DNA of 64,000 nt from Shewanella sp. UCD-KL21 (GTDB taxonomy: Bacteria > Pseudomonadota > Gammaproteobacteria > Enterobacterales > Shewanellaceae), in assembly GCF_001957135.1 (NCBI RefSeq), contig NZ_MPHK01000012.1:1-64000 (forward strand), in the 5' to 3' direction. The translations under genes and the position numbers were made by a program. How positions within the stretch are numbered: the stretch's first letter is position 1; each line of letters begins with the position of its first letter. This document shows positions 20,127 to 27,928 of this stretch, one piece after another. A model generated the notes under the pieces. The model saw nothing but the letters and a program-made list of their open reading frames with translations, was not told the origin of the DNA and ran no database searches.

Positions 20127-20345
20127 CTAGCTTGGTACGTGTACTGTACCTATCACTCCAGCATGTCCACGAACAGCAGATACTACAATCGTAGTGCCCT
20201 CAGTGATTGCTAGTGCGATATTAGTTGGGCATTTGATAGAATCCCCTGTATCAATACTAAGAGTTGCAGCAGAGTTCTCAGCTACTAATACTGTACATGG
20301 GATATCGAATGTTTGGGATGTTCCTGCTTGTACGTTAACAGTCAT
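20127..20345 (-). CDS. Hypothetical 72-aa protein, probably beta-rich
   Basis: Unrecognised. The ATG at 20345 (MTVNVQAGTSQ) is chosen over one nine codons upstream because AAGGA lies 7 bases before it. The sequence alternates small and hydrophobic residues (TFDIPCTVLVAENS, ALAITEGTTIVVSAV), which suggests beta strands, as in small phage decoration or structural proteins. No signal peptide or TM segment. That comparison is structural guesswork, not family recognition. Confidence 0.7.
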   Translation of the reverse strand: MTVNVQAGTSQTFDIPCTVLVAENSAATLSIDTGDSIKCPTNIALAITEGTTIVVSAVRGHAGVIGTVHVPS

Positions 20346-20397
20346 ATTATTTCCTTGATGTGGTTTAACCACAGGGAGCCATTAGACTCCGTTTAGT

Positions 20398-20420
20398 TGT
20401 TTCGATTAGTTGTTTCGATT
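20398..20420 (-). repeat. Two copies of the TGTTTCGATT spacer motif
   Basis: TGTTTCGATT occurs at 20398-20407 and 20411-20420 upstream of the 72-aa gene. The same core appears upstream of other element genes (22430, 22455, 23195; degenerate at 24346). It may be a shared regulatory or RNA-binding site. Confidence 0.5.
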
Positions 20421-20467
20421 AGTTGTTGCGGTTAGTTGCTAAGTCAAAGTCGTAGCTTGACTAAATT

Positions 20468-20689
20468 CTATTTGAACTGTGCTTGAAGCTCACGTATTGC
20501 CTCAGCCTTACTTCGAACATAAGGTCTGTGCGTGGCAGGTATACGATCACATGAGATGATATTCTCACTATTCCATATCCACATAGGTATCGTGTGTATA
20601 CGTTCCATAGCGGATATTAGGTTAGCGTTATGAGCATCGTGTGGGTTAGTTCGTTGGACAGTTGGTTTATTGCTAGGTAGATATTCCAT
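20468..20689 (-). CDS. Hypothetical 73-aa protein
   Basis: Unrecognised. Starting at MEYLPSNK puts AAAGGA eight bases upstream; the in-frame ATG three codons earlier (20698) sits directly on that AAAGGA and is less likely. The stop of the preceding 366-aa gene (20691-20693) is one base before this start, so the two are tightly coupled. The sequence contains HDAHNANLISAMERIHTIP and ends in an amphipathic basic helix (RSKAEAIRELQAQFK). Confidence 0.7.
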   Translation of the reverse strand: MEYLPSNKPTVQRTNPHDAHNANLISAMERIHTIPMWIWNSENIISCDRIPATHRPYVRSKAEAIRELQAQFK

Positions 20690-20690
20690 G

Positions 20691-21791
20691 TTAGGCATCC
20701 TTTGGTACAAGCTTGTTCTCGATTACATCCTCGGCTAGCGTGCTCGATTTAACACCAAGACCTTTAGGAATGCGATTACCAGATTCAAGTTCACCAACGG
20801 TTGTTCTAAGTTTGATAGTCCAACCTTTAGTTTGTTTTACTTTACCTGTATTCAACTGTGAGAAGTTTGCTTGAGACAGGTTGTACTTAGTACGGAAAGG
20901 CATTACAGGCCATGCGATAACATCACCAAAGTCCTTGTGATTCCATACCGTTACTTCCTTAGCTAGTCGGGCTTCCTCACGTTTTAACTGGGTAGCACTA
21001 GGTTTAGATGGGTCACGTTTAACGATAGCCTTACCATTAGCGATAGACAGTTCAACCTTGCGGGCATACTTTGCTTTGGAGAGGATTCTATCCTTAGCCT
21101 TACGATCCACCAGACGATCCTCACGGGCTTGTAATGCATCAGCCTCAGCCTTGGCTTTCTCCGCAGCTTTACGTTCCTCATAGGCTATACGGTTAGCCTC
21201 ACGCCTTGCTTGGTATGCTGCCCTTGCCTCACGTAAGTCAGCAGCACGATCATTAGCTATACGAGCAGCCGCTTTATCAGATAACTTAGGAGTCATTGAA
21301 TTAATGAATCGGTTAGTTTCCCTAGAGGGTTTAACCCATTCAGAGACTACGTAGGGATCTCTAGGAACGTGTATGTGATCAGTACCAGAGACATTAGGGT
21401 CAATGGTTAGCATAAGCTTTATATCACTGTGTAGATCATCCAGTAAGCTCAGACAATGCGCCCATTCCTTTGGGTTACGTGTAGCAAAGGAAGTGGTCTC
21501 ATTAGCAGTACCAATAAAGACGGGTGCAGTGCGTATGTTGTTAGCACGATTAGGTAGCCAACTAAGTGGTACTTCATCATTAAGCATTTCATGAAAGGTA
21601 GCTAAGATACGTGCATCAGATTCTTTGGTTTCTTCAGTGATCATAGCCTTACGTGATGCAGATGATTTAGTGTGACGTTTAAACTTGATAGCCATATCAA
21701 TGATTGCTTCATCATCAAATGGTTCAAGGTCGGTTACTGTTGTTGCTGAGTTAGTTAAAAGCCATTCACGAGCTTCAATAATGTTGTCCAT
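20691..21791 (-). CDS. Hypothetical 366-aa protein with central charged coiled coil
   Basis: Unrecognised, and the largest protein of the leftward gene array. The N-terminal 175 residues look globular (EVPLSWLPNRANNIRTAP). The middle (about 180-260) is a long Arg/Lys/Glu/Ala-rich helix, probably a coiled coil (REANRIAYEERKAAEKAKAE). The C-terminal part is globular and basic with a possible DNA-binding segment (YNLSQANFSQLNTGKVKQTKGW), which looks like a helix-turn-helix: Q/S-rich, then recognition-like NTGKVKQTKGW, then TVGELESG. A scaffold or DNA-organising role would fit but is speculative. The ATG follows AAAAGGAGCCACTT. Confidence 0.8.
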   Translation of the reverse strand: MDNIIEAREWLLTNSATTVTDLEPFDDEAIIDMAIKFKRHTKSSASRKAMITEETKESDARILATFHEMLNDEVPLSWLPNRANNIRTAPVFIGTANETTSFATRNPKEWAHCLSLLDDLHSDIKLMLTIDPNVSGTDHIHVPRDPYVVSEWVKPSRETNRFINSMTPKLSDKAAARIANDRAADLREARAAYQARREANRIAYEERKAAEKAKAEADALQAREDRLVDRKAKDRILSKAKYARKVELSIANGKAIVKRDPSKPSATQLKREEARLAKEVTVWNHKDFGDVIAWPVMPFRTKYNLSQANFSQLNTGKVKQTKGWTIKLRTTVGELESGNRIPKGLGVKSSTLAEDVIENKLVPKDA

Positions 21792-21841
21792 AAGTGGCTC
21801 CTTTTGGGTATGATGCGTCTACCGAGATAGACGCTAGTTAG

Positions 21842-22234
21842 TTACAGTTTTAGAACACCATTAGGTAAGTTCTGTTGGAACTCAGCCTGTGTTTTGGCTT
21901 TGTGCTGGATGCGATTCTTACTAGCACGATCCATAGTTGCATGACCTTGAACTTGGCTACGTTCATGTGCTGTGATTTTGTTAGACTGAAAGCCACCTGA
22001 GTAAGTTGGGGTACTACCAAGCTGACTCGATGATGTGCCCGACTTGTCTACGATTACAGGAGCGCCTTGATTAGGTGCATGACTGACACGAGTATTCAGA
22101 GAACGGCCATAGGCGTCCTTTGGGTTGTTAACCATGCGTGGTGTGCCTACAGCTTGCTGGGCTTGGGCTGAGGCTGTGTTGTAATCTAGGCCTGTAGCCA
22201 TCAGTTCTTTAAGTTTGTTTGAATAGTTAGACAT
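21842..22234 (-). CDS. Hypothetical 130-aa protein, low complexity
   Basis: Unrecognised. The sequence is polar and probably mostly disordered, rich in Ser, Gln, Asn and Thr, with an N-terminal helix (YSNKLKELMATGLDYNTASAQAQQAV). The ATG follows AAGGAAACAAAATA, and its A is shared with the stop codon of the 57-aa gene upstream (TAATG), so translation is likely coupled. Composition recalls internal or scaffold-like phage proteins, but that is only a resemblance. Confidence 0.7.
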   Translation of the reverse strand: MSNYSNKLKELMATGLDYNTASAQAQQAVGTPRMVNNPKDAYGRSLNTRVSHAPNQGAPVIVDKSGTSSSQLGSTPTYSGGFQSNKITAHERSQVQGHATMDRASKNRIQHKAKTQAEFQQNLPNGVLKL

Positions 22235-22407
22235 TATTTTGTTTCCTTGTTGATTTCTAGTTGGGCTGTATCGTACAGGCGGTGAATTGCTATGCTGGTA
22301 TTGATACTATGTAGCTTTGCGTATGCAGTAATTTCAGCATCAGTGATGCCTAAGATAGATTGCTTTTGGGTAATGGTTAAAACGATTTTAAGATAGTTGG
22401 GTTTCAT
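22234..22407 (-). CDS. Small 57-aa protein
   Basis: Found by reading the gap between two larger genes. MKPNYLKIVLTITQKQS... is encoded behind TAGGAACACAATC. Residues 18-35 (ILGITDAEITAYAKLHSI) followed by SINTSIAIHRLYDT look like a small helical domain, possibly helix-turn-helix. It ends in TAATG overlapping the next start by one base. Ribosome-binding site, coupling and neighbour orientation all support it as real. Function unknown. Confidence 0.65.
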   Translation of the reverse strand: MKPNYLKIVLTITQKQSILGITDAEITAYAKLHSINTSIAIHRLYDTAQLEINKETK

Positions 22408-22429
22408 GATTGTGTTCCTATTAGGATTG

Positions 22430-22466
22430 GATGTTTCGATTGGGTATTACGTTAGATGTTTCGATT
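22430..22466 (-). repeat. Two copies of the GATGTTTCGATT spacer motif
   Basis: GATGTTTCGATT at 22430-22441 and 22455-22466, starting 23 bp upstream of the 57-aa gene start. See the matching copies at 20398, 20411 and 23195. Confidence 0.5.
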
Positions 22467-22537
22467 AGAAGAAGTACCCGTAAATAACAGGTACTCATTA
22501 TTAGACTTTGATTAAGCCCTTTGATTTAGCCTTTTGA

Positions 22538-23167
22538 TTAGCCTTTGATAAAGGCATTAAGTTTCGCCATTAAACCTTTCTGTTGCTTGGCTAATGATTC
22601 ATTCTGTTTCTCAAGTTCAGCGATACGTGCATCAGACTCTAGCTTTGAAGCAGTAGCAGATGCAGCTACATAGTCAGCAGTAGACAGAGTTGCTTCATGT
22701 GCTGCTTGGTCTTGGTACAGACGAGTCAGTTCTTCACGTTCTGCATTATCAGCCTCAACAATGTTGTTATGTTTAAGAGTGGCTTCAATATCAGGGATTG
22801 CAGATTCAAGCTTGTCAGCTACATCACGTAGGTATGCAGCGATTGCTTGTGTTTGTGATACAGATGGTTGATCACATGCGATAGTCTTTGCAGCGATACC
22901 ATGTGCTACTTGAGTAAGCGATACGATAGAACCACCAGCAGTAATAGTATTGATGTTTTGTTTAGTGGAACCATGAATACCAAATTTCTCACAGTGTTCC
23001 TTAGCTGAGTTGAATAGTGGATCACCTAAGAATTGCTGGATTCCTAGTACCTTACGGCCTTGCTTACGTGGGAATGCATGTACTTGGTTAAGTAATTGAT
23101 CAGCAGTTAAGTTAGCTGTGTTTGATTCGATGAATAATGATTTAGTTCTTGAGTTAGTTGTGTTCAT
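22538..23167 (-). CDS. Hypothetical 209-aa protein with C-terminal coiled coil
   Basis: Unrecognised. The N-terminal half has FPRKQGRKVLGIQQFLGDPLF, resembling a small globular domain. Residues about 115-205 are helical and heptad-like (EADNAEREELTRLYQDQAA, then SKLESDARIAELEKQNESL), predicting a coiled coil, and the end is basic. The ATG follows AAAGGACAATATT, with a GATGTTTCGATT motif 28 bp upstream. Confidence 0.75.
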   Translation of the reverse strand: MNTTNSRTKSLFIESNTANLTADQLLNQVHAFPRKQGRKVLGIQQFLGDPLFNSAKEHCEKFGIHGSTKQNINTITAGGSIVSLTQVAHGIAAKTIACDQPSVSQTQAIAAYLRDVADKLESAIPDIEATLKHNNIVEADNAEREELTRLYQDQAAHEATLSTADYVAASATASKLESDARIAELEKQNESLAKQQKGLMAKLNAFIKG

Positions 23168-23194
23168 AATATTGTCCTTTGGGTATTGCGGATT

Positions 23195-23206
23195 GATGTT
23201 TCGATT
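23195..23206 (-). repeat. GATGTTTCGATT spacer motif
   Basis: A further exact copy, 28 bp upstream of the 209-aa gene start. It is followed by related GTATTGCGATTAG-type repeats at 23209-23234. Confidence 0.5.
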
Positions 23207-23256
23207 GGGTATTGCGATTAGGTATTGCTATTAGGTGGTACTGAGGGCTGTAGAGA

Positions 23257-23994
23257 TTAGTGCGATAACAAACTGAACTTAGTAGCTCGTTGGAATGCTG
23301 GGACGTACTGACGATGCTTGACTGCTATGCCACGTAAGTCCTCAAGTCGGTAAACCTCAATGCCTAAGTCAGCAAAGATTTGGTTTAGTGTTTCAGATAG
23401 TTGTGCATCATGCGTAGGCGGCTCGTAGTGAATCGTGTTAGCTGTAGGATTGATGTTATACAGATCATTGATTGCTTGAGTTTTCCTTTGCTCATAAGCC
23501 ACACGCTTTGCCTCCTTAGCAGCAGGTTCAGTACGTTGTTTAATGTAGTGATCAAAGTCAGCTATGGCTTTGCTTGCCTGAGCAATTTGAGCAGCAGACG
23601 GGATACATGCTTTACGGATTAATGGATTACGATAGCTGTTAAACACATTAATCGGAATGTCGAGTTTTTGTGCAATAAAGTTCCAGTCCACTTTATGACC
23701 TGACGGGGCATGTTTAGATGCCACGATGTATGCACGTATTAACCTAACTTTCGCATCGCTGTGTTTAGTACGATGATGCGCCTCACCTGTAACATACACA
23801 CGCTTTGATTGGGCATACTTACCATTAAGCTGTGCACGAGTAAGTCCATCAGCCAATAGCTTTCGACCGATAGGTGAACTAATGAATGTACGGTAGCCCT
23901 CACTTTCCTTGTGGAACCTAGCGGCTCGTTCGGCCTTTGCTGCTTCCTTGGCTGCATTATCCTCAGCTATTTGTGCTTTGGTTCGTCTAGACAT
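23257..23994 (-). CDS. Hypothetical 245-aa basic protein
   Basis: Unrecognised. The first 30 residues form an Ala/Lys/Glu-rich helix (RRTKAQIAEDNAAKEAAKAE). The middle (VDWNFIAQKLDIPINVFNSYRNPLIRKA) reads like a DNA-binding helical domain, and a second charged helix (EPAAKEAKRVAYEQRKTQ) follows. The architecture of charged helices around a globular DNA-binding region resembles the 366-aa neighbour. It is coupled to the upstream 110-aa gene by TAATG, with its GGAGGT lying inside that gene's last codons. Confidence 0.75.
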   Translation of the reverse strand: MSRRTKAQIAEDNAAKEAAKAERAARFHKESEGYRTFISSPIGRKLLADGLTRAQLNGKYAQSKRVYVTGEAHHRTKHSDAKVRLIRAYIVASKHAPSGHKVDWNFIAQKLDIPINVFNSYRNPLIRKACIPSAAQIAQASKAIADFDHYIKQRTEPAAKEAKRVAYEQRKTQAINDLYNINPTANTIHYEPPTHDAQLSETLNQIFADLGIEVYRLEDLRGIAVKHRQYVPAFQRATKFSLLSH

Positions 23995-24326
23995 TAAAGA
24001 CCTCCTATCATACGTTTAAACTTACTTGTTAAATCGCAATCAGCCTTGCGGAAGTTGTCCCATGCGCTTGGGTACATTTGATATTCAAGATGTTGATCCG
24101 CTAGGGTCTTGATGGATTTATATACGGTCTGTTTATCGGTGCTTAAAGCTTTCGCTAGTTGGGCTTGTGATACCCATTTCCCACAGAAGATCACACGGGT
24201 TCCTATTTGGGAGTCTCCGAACTCACGATCAAGATAACTGTCAAGTTGAATGGCTTTAGAACTCAACAGTTTGTCGAGGGTTAAAGTTGGGTTGGGCTTA
24301 CGGTTAAGGTATTTTAAGATATTCAT
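23994..24326 (-). CDS. Putative winged-helix/HTH protein (110 aa)
   Basis: A 110-aa protein with a probable helix-turn-helix: WVSQAQLAKALSTDKQTVYKSIKTLADQHL (about 51-80) has the spacing of MarR/GntR-like winged helices. It could be a regulator of the element's gene array or a replication-associated DNA-binding protein. The ATG follows AAAGGAACTATCT. Its last codons (ATAGGAGGTCTTTAATG) carry the ribosome-binding site and overlap the start of the next gene. Confidence 0.65.
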   Translation of the reverse strand: MNILKYLNRKPNPTLTLDKLLSSKAIQLDSYLDREFGDSQIGTRVIFCGKWVSQAQLAKALSTDKQTVYKSIKTLADQHLEYQMYPSAWDNFRKADCDLTSKFKRMIGGL

Positions 24327-24538
24327 AGATAGTTCCTTTTGGTGGGATGTTTCGTTGTTCAGATAAAGCGTTTGGGTGGTAATTGTTGGTGTTGCTGCTA
24401 TATCCCTCGGGAATTAGTAGGTACACCAGTATTGTTTAATTACAGACACGACTAGACCTACCGATGAGGGCATAATCAGAAGTGTCTGGATTAGATTAAG
24501 GCATGTAAGATGTTAAATTCCGTAACAATTATCCGGCC

Positions 24539-24552
24539 CTACCTATAGGTAG
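24539..24552. promoter_or_regulatory. Perfect 14-bp palindrome
   Basis: CTACCTATAGGTAG lies in the 262-bp gap between the 329-aa and 110-aa genes. It may be an operator for the adjacent HTH protein. Function inferred from symmetry and location only. Confidence 0.4.
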
Positions 24553-24588
24553 AAGAGAGGTTTTTATTACAGTCGATAAACACCATTT

Positions 24589-25578
24589 TTAATATGGGTA
24601 TATAAGACGTTTGTACATGACACAACCAGAGATGTTATTCAGGTCTTGGTAGATAAAGATTGGAGTAGTTCCAGTGAATACTTCATCAGACCAATCATGT
24701 AGCTCTATATGGTGTGGTTGTACTTTAGGTAAGAACTGAGTTTCAAGTAGAGATAAGAAGTCAGGTAGTATTTGTAGATACTTACGAGCTGCACGTTCAC
24801 CAATACCACCAACCTGCATAACAGTACGTGTATTAAGCACAGGTTGTTGAGCAAGGTTCTTCATAGTTGATGGTGAGAAAGGTAGACGTTGTGTGCCCTC
24901 AGTACGATCAAACGAACGCAAGTAACTATAGACAACACAGTCTAATGTTTCAGCAAGTGTATCCTCAGATAATTTAGACATTTGAATAGCACGGTTCAAC
25001 ACATCATGATTATGATTGATGATTGAAGTAGCATCACGTCTTTGAGGTCTTGGAGATGTAACTGTAGACTTAGGCATCATTGAGACAATAAGCTCAGAAG
25101 TACCAGATTGTTCAGCTTCAATAAGTGAATCAAGAACAGAGTCATTAGGATAGTAAGCAGCGATTGCAGATACTTCATCAACAAAGTTACGTTCATTAGA
25201 GTTAGCATTTTGTTTAGTATGGTTGAAGTTCTTTAGTGCCCTAGCCAATCGTTTAGTAGTCATTACACCACGTTTGTATTTACGATTAGTTGGTTGAGCA
25301 GGATCATACGTAAAGTCCTGATATGGTAATGTGTTTTGTCTAGCACATAGTTCATCATTATCATCAAGTTTAGAGATAGCCTCAGCGGTCTTGGTAGTCC
25401 ATATATCATGATGATGGGTTGATGTAGTCGGTCGATACTTACGTCCTCTAGGGGTTGATTCCTGAGCCTCAGTAAGCATATCAGTACGGGTAATGATGTT
25501 GTTTAAATCGATAGACGGATTAGTAGACGGATTAGTAGACGGATCAATAGATAGATCTGTGTCTTGAGTATGTAACAT
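24589..25578 (-). CDS. Hypothetical 329-aa protein; candidate replication protein by position
   Basis: Unrecognised. The ATG at 25578 (MLHTQDTDLS) is chosen because AAGGA precedes it; the frame opens 22 codons further up without a ribosome-binding site. The N-terminus has an imperfect repeat (SIDPSTNPSTNPSID). A C-terminal segment VGGIGERAARKYLQILPDF resembles a helix-hairpin-helix DNA-binding motif. The gene lies directly downstream of the DnaA-box and repeat region, which is where plasmid initiator genes often sit. No Rep family signature was recognised, so the role is an inference from position. Confidence 0.6.
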   Translation of the reverse strand: MLHTQDTDLSIDPSTNPSTNPSIDLNNIITRTDMLTEAQESTPRGRKYRPTTSTHHHDIWTTKTAEAISKLDDNDELCARQNTLPYQDFTYDPAQPTNRKYKRGVMTTKRLARALKNFNHTKQNANSNERNFVDEVSAIAAYYPNDSVLDSLIEAEQSGTSELIVSMMPKSTVTSPRPQRRDATSIINHNHDVLNRAIQMSKLSEDTLAETLDCVVYSYLRSFDRTEGTQRLPFSPSTMKNLAQQPVLNTRTVMQVGGIGERAARKYLQILPDFLSLLETQFLPKVQPHHIELHDWSDEVFTGTTPIFIYQDLNNISGCVMYKRLIYPY

Positions 25579-26391
25579 AAAGTTGTTTCCTTCGAGCAGA
25601 ACGCTCATTTCATGGGTTTGTTTATACTGGCTTGCAGTTGTCATGGATAATGAAGGTATAGGCCTCTGGAGCTACCAGAGACCACCTCAACCCATGAAAG
25701 GTATGTGGATCAAAACAGATAGATTTTCTGTATTGATATTTAGTAAGTCATATTAATTAGCACCCACAAGGGCACAAGGACATGAATCCAAGTAGATGCT
25801 AATTAGTAGAACTGGTTTGATCCGCTTGTTTTGATCCGCTTGTTTTTGATCAGGTATTAAGATCAGGTATTTAGATCAGTAAGATAGGCGTTGGTGGTAT
25901 TTTGTTTTATCCCTACTATGGCACGAGGTTCAATCCTAGCCTGTGGATAACTATTAGGAGGTCATATCAGGTAGTATATAGGTCATATACAGAGCAAATA
26001 ATCATCAATTTATATTACTCACTAGGGATATTGCGAGGGAGTCCATGCTTACGTACTTACATGATTACTTACCTCCATACTTACATCCATACTTACATCC
26101 AAACATGATTAGAGTTGTTCGGAGCTATATTCAAGAGTTATATCCTCCTTATATAGACGGTTCACGGCTTACCTGTTGATAACTATTATTACCCACATTG
26201 ATCATGCTAATTTGTTGTTCAGGGTTTTATCCCTACTATAGTCAATGTCTAAATGTTAGCCTGTGGATAACTCTATATAGCCCTCCTACCCCACCAAGTC
26301 CTCACAGTCCGTATAACAAGGGTTACGCTTATGATGGTATCAGATAAGGCTTAAAGTAGCTTAGAAGCGTGTACAGTAAGCCTCAGCATGA
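25579..26391. other. Origin-like region of the element
   Basis: 813 bases with no convincing gene. It contains two exact DnaA-box consensus sites TGTGGATAA (25942-25950 and 26262-26270) spaced exactly 320 bp, each preceded by TTTTATCCCTACTAT and TAGCC, plus TGTTGATAA (26174-26182), one mismatch from consensus. Direct repeats TTTGATCCGCTTGTT lie at 25816-25830 and 25830-25844, followed by GATCAGGTATT repeats to 25885, giving five GATC sites within 70 bp. An inverted TAATTAGC/GCTAATTA pair lies near 25750-25805. These are typical parts of a DnaA-dependent replication origin. Confidence 0.55.
25816..25885. repeat. Iteron-like tandem repeats with GATC sites
   Basis: Two copies of TTTGATCCGCTTGTT, then GATCAGGTATTAA, GATCAGGTATTTA and GATCAGTAAGAT in direct succession. 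Likely binding sites for an initiator protein; each contains a Dam methylation site. Confidence 0.6.
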
Positions 26392-26667
26392 TTACTCAGG
26401 TAGTAAACCAGTTAGTGTAGCAACAAAGTCGTCATCAGGTTCCGCAACATCAATTACGTTCAAGATTGATAGGCTCAGGTATGGCTTACCATTCTTAGTG
26501 GTACGTCTCCATGCACTGACCTCAACAAGCTGTCCGTCAGGGAGTCTCGCCTGCCCACGTAAATCAGGGTGTGATGGTTTGGTTTTAGAGTTTGAATATA
26601 TAGCTCCATAACTCGGATCAAAGGAAAGCTGGTGTTTGGTATCGATAACTACAGATAATTTGGTCAT
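26392..26667 (-). CDS. DUF736-like small protein (91 aa)
   Basis: A 91-aa protein with the pattern SKTKPSHPDLRGQARLPDGQ then VSAWRRTTKNGKPYLSLSI, which resembles DUF736-type proteins found on plasmids, integrative elements and phages. The family's role is unknown; an OB-like, possibly single-strand-DNA-related fold has been suggested by its form only. The ATG at 26667 follows AGGAACTTTACC; the longer frame upstream lacks a ribosome-binding site. Confidence 0.65.
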   Translation of the reverse strand: MTKLSVVIDTKHQLSFDPSYGAIYSNSKTKPSHPDLRGQARLPDGQLVEVSAWRRTTKNGKPYLSLSILNVIDVAEPDDDFVATLTGLLPE

Positions 26668-26711
26668 GGTAAAGTTCCTAATATTAGGTAAGTAAAAGAG
26701 AGGTAGGTAGA

Positions 26712-26873
26712 TTAGGATTTGATTTCCCACGACCCATATAGTTGCGTCAGGTATTGATTAAAGTCAGCTTTAGATTGCTGTTCGTATGGTGCGTGTTTGA
26801 TGTAGTCGCTATACATTTGTTCATACAGTTCTAGACTGAGTTTAGTGATGTGTGGCTTTGTCTGGTAACACAT
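26712..26873 (-). CDS. Small 53-aa protein
   Basis: Found by reading the gap. MCYQTKPHITKLSLELY... through DFNQYLTQLYGSWEIKS, an acidic/aromatic helical protein with YEQMYSDYIKHAPYEQQ. AGGATATAACCACAC precedes the ATG. It lies between the AP2-like and DUF736-like genes in the same direction. Unrecognised, but composition and ribosome-binding site match its neighbours. Confidence 0.6.
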   Translation of the reverse strand: MCYQTKPHITKLSLELYEQMYSDYIKHAPYEQQSKADFNQYLTQLYGSWEIKS

Positions 26874-26963
26874 GTGTGGTTATATCCTGTTAGGTACGTA
26901 ATGGTATTGGTTAGATAGTAAGACGTCTCACAGGTTCGTTTTGACGCCTTCCTACTGCATCCA

Positions 26964-27620
26964 TTAGGCTTCTTTGATTGGTGTTTCGATGTTCAATAAG
27001 CGGTGGTGCTTGGTGTTGATACTGAATTTACTAAACCACTTACCATTCAGGTATTCATCGTAATAGTTAAGTTCAGTCTCAATGATGCATTCCAGAGTAG
27101 CTCTACGCTCGCTGGTGCCATTATCCACTAACGATTGGACTTGTATGTCGAAGTTGGTACGGGCTTGTTCTGCGTCTGTCTGGGACTTGAAGCATGTGTT
27201 GCCTTGTATTGTACGTAGGTGGAAGTGACCTGCTTGAGGGTGGCGGATACTCGCCTGCCACACTTGATCCCTGATATTAAACGCCACACCAACAACATCA
27301 GATTGGGGTGGTGTTCGGTTGTCTAAAGCTTTTAATGAAGTCGTACTTCCGTTTGCTACATTACGAGGAATGAGGCAGGCTATATGTTCACCATCACTGA
27401 AATAATACATTCTGGCACGACTACCGTTAAACTTACTACTCGCCCCTATACACGTTAAAGCTCCCCATTGATGACCAGTACGATTATTGTTTCTCGGACT
27501 AAGGTTGGTTACTGTTTCAGTAGCTAGAATTGATTGAGCAGAGGATGGTAATGATTTGATGTGTGTTGCTAGTTCAGCAGATGTTAGTATTCTATCGGGT
27601 TCTTGTATTCGTACAGGCAT
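26964..27620 (-). CDS. AP2-like domain protein (218 aa)
   Basis: A 218-aa protein with a probable AP2-type DNA-binding fold: GVAFNIRDQVWQASIRH (three-strand pattern) followed by LRTIQGNTCFKSQTDAEQARTNF, the usual strand-helix order of AP2 domains in phage HNH proteins and integrases. The flanks are unrecognised; no HNH residues are evident. Together with the HNH/AP2-like protein at the left end, this is the second such DNA-binding protein of the element. The ATG follows AAGGACACCTC. Confidence 0.65.
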   Translation of the reverse strand: MPVRIQEPDRILTSAELATHIKSLPSSAQSILATETVTNLSPRNNNRTGHQWGALTCIGASSKFNGSRARMYYFSDGEHIACLIPRNVANGSTTSLKALDNRTPPQSDVVGVAFNIRDQVWQASIRHPQAGHFHLRTIQGNTCFKSQTDAEQARTNFDIQVQSLVDNGTSERRATLECIIETELNYYDEYLNGKWFSKFSINTKHHRLLNIETPIKEA

Positions 27621-27713
27621 GAGGTGTCCTTGTGCTTATATATTAAGGTGTATCGGGATTAGGTTATTGACATTTAAGACGTTGAAGTTACTTAGGCAAG
27701 CCTTGGTATCAGC

Positions 27714-27827
27714 TTACTGAGAACTCTCGTCATACGACTGTTTAGAGGCCTTGCTGATACCGTCTCTGTTGATAGGTTGGTCGAGAAATGGTATTAAGTT
27801 CAATAGGATATATATCAGATCAAACAT
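27714..27827 (-). CDS. Possible 37-aa ORF coupled to the upstream mini-gene
   Basis: MFDLIYILLNLIPFLDQ..., a short hydrophobic N-terminus followed by a polar tail. Its ATG overlaps the stop of the 33-aa gene (TAATG), but there is no separate ribosome-binding site, and an inverted GGTATCAGC/GCTGATACC (27705-27761) covers its 3' half. Translation would depend on coupling. Less certain than the two genes before it. Confidence 0.35.
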   Translation of the reverse strand: MFDLIYILLNLIPFLDQPINRDGISKASKQSYDESSQ

Positions 27828-27928
27828 TATCGTTTAGTCAGATATTGGATTAGTGAGTACAGTGCTCCTACTGATAAGCATAGGGTTATTGATAGAGCTA
27901 AGACGATGCCGATAAGTAGTGATTCCAT
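27827..27928 (-). CDS. Single-TM mini-protein (33 aa)
   Basis: MESLLIGIVLALSITLCLSV... then GALYSLIQYLTKR: one TM helix with a basic C-terminus. The start overlaps the stop of the 45-aa gene (TAATG), and GAGGAATCGATA precedes it. Small TM proteins with a basic tail can be holin-like, toxin-like or membrane-anchoring; the sequence alone does not decide. Confidence 0.55.
   Translation of the reverse strand: MESLLIGIVLALSITLCLSVGALYSLIQYLTKR

Noticed and set aside
26041..26105. CRISPR-like look of repeated CTTACATCCATA units
   Set aside because: The units are 8-12 bases, adjacent, and lack spacers of constant length; there are no cas genes.
25902..26108. 68-codon plus-strand ORF in the origin-like region
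   Set aside because: It is made of short repeated TACTTACAT-type sequence, opposes all neighbouring genes and lacks a ribosome-binding site.
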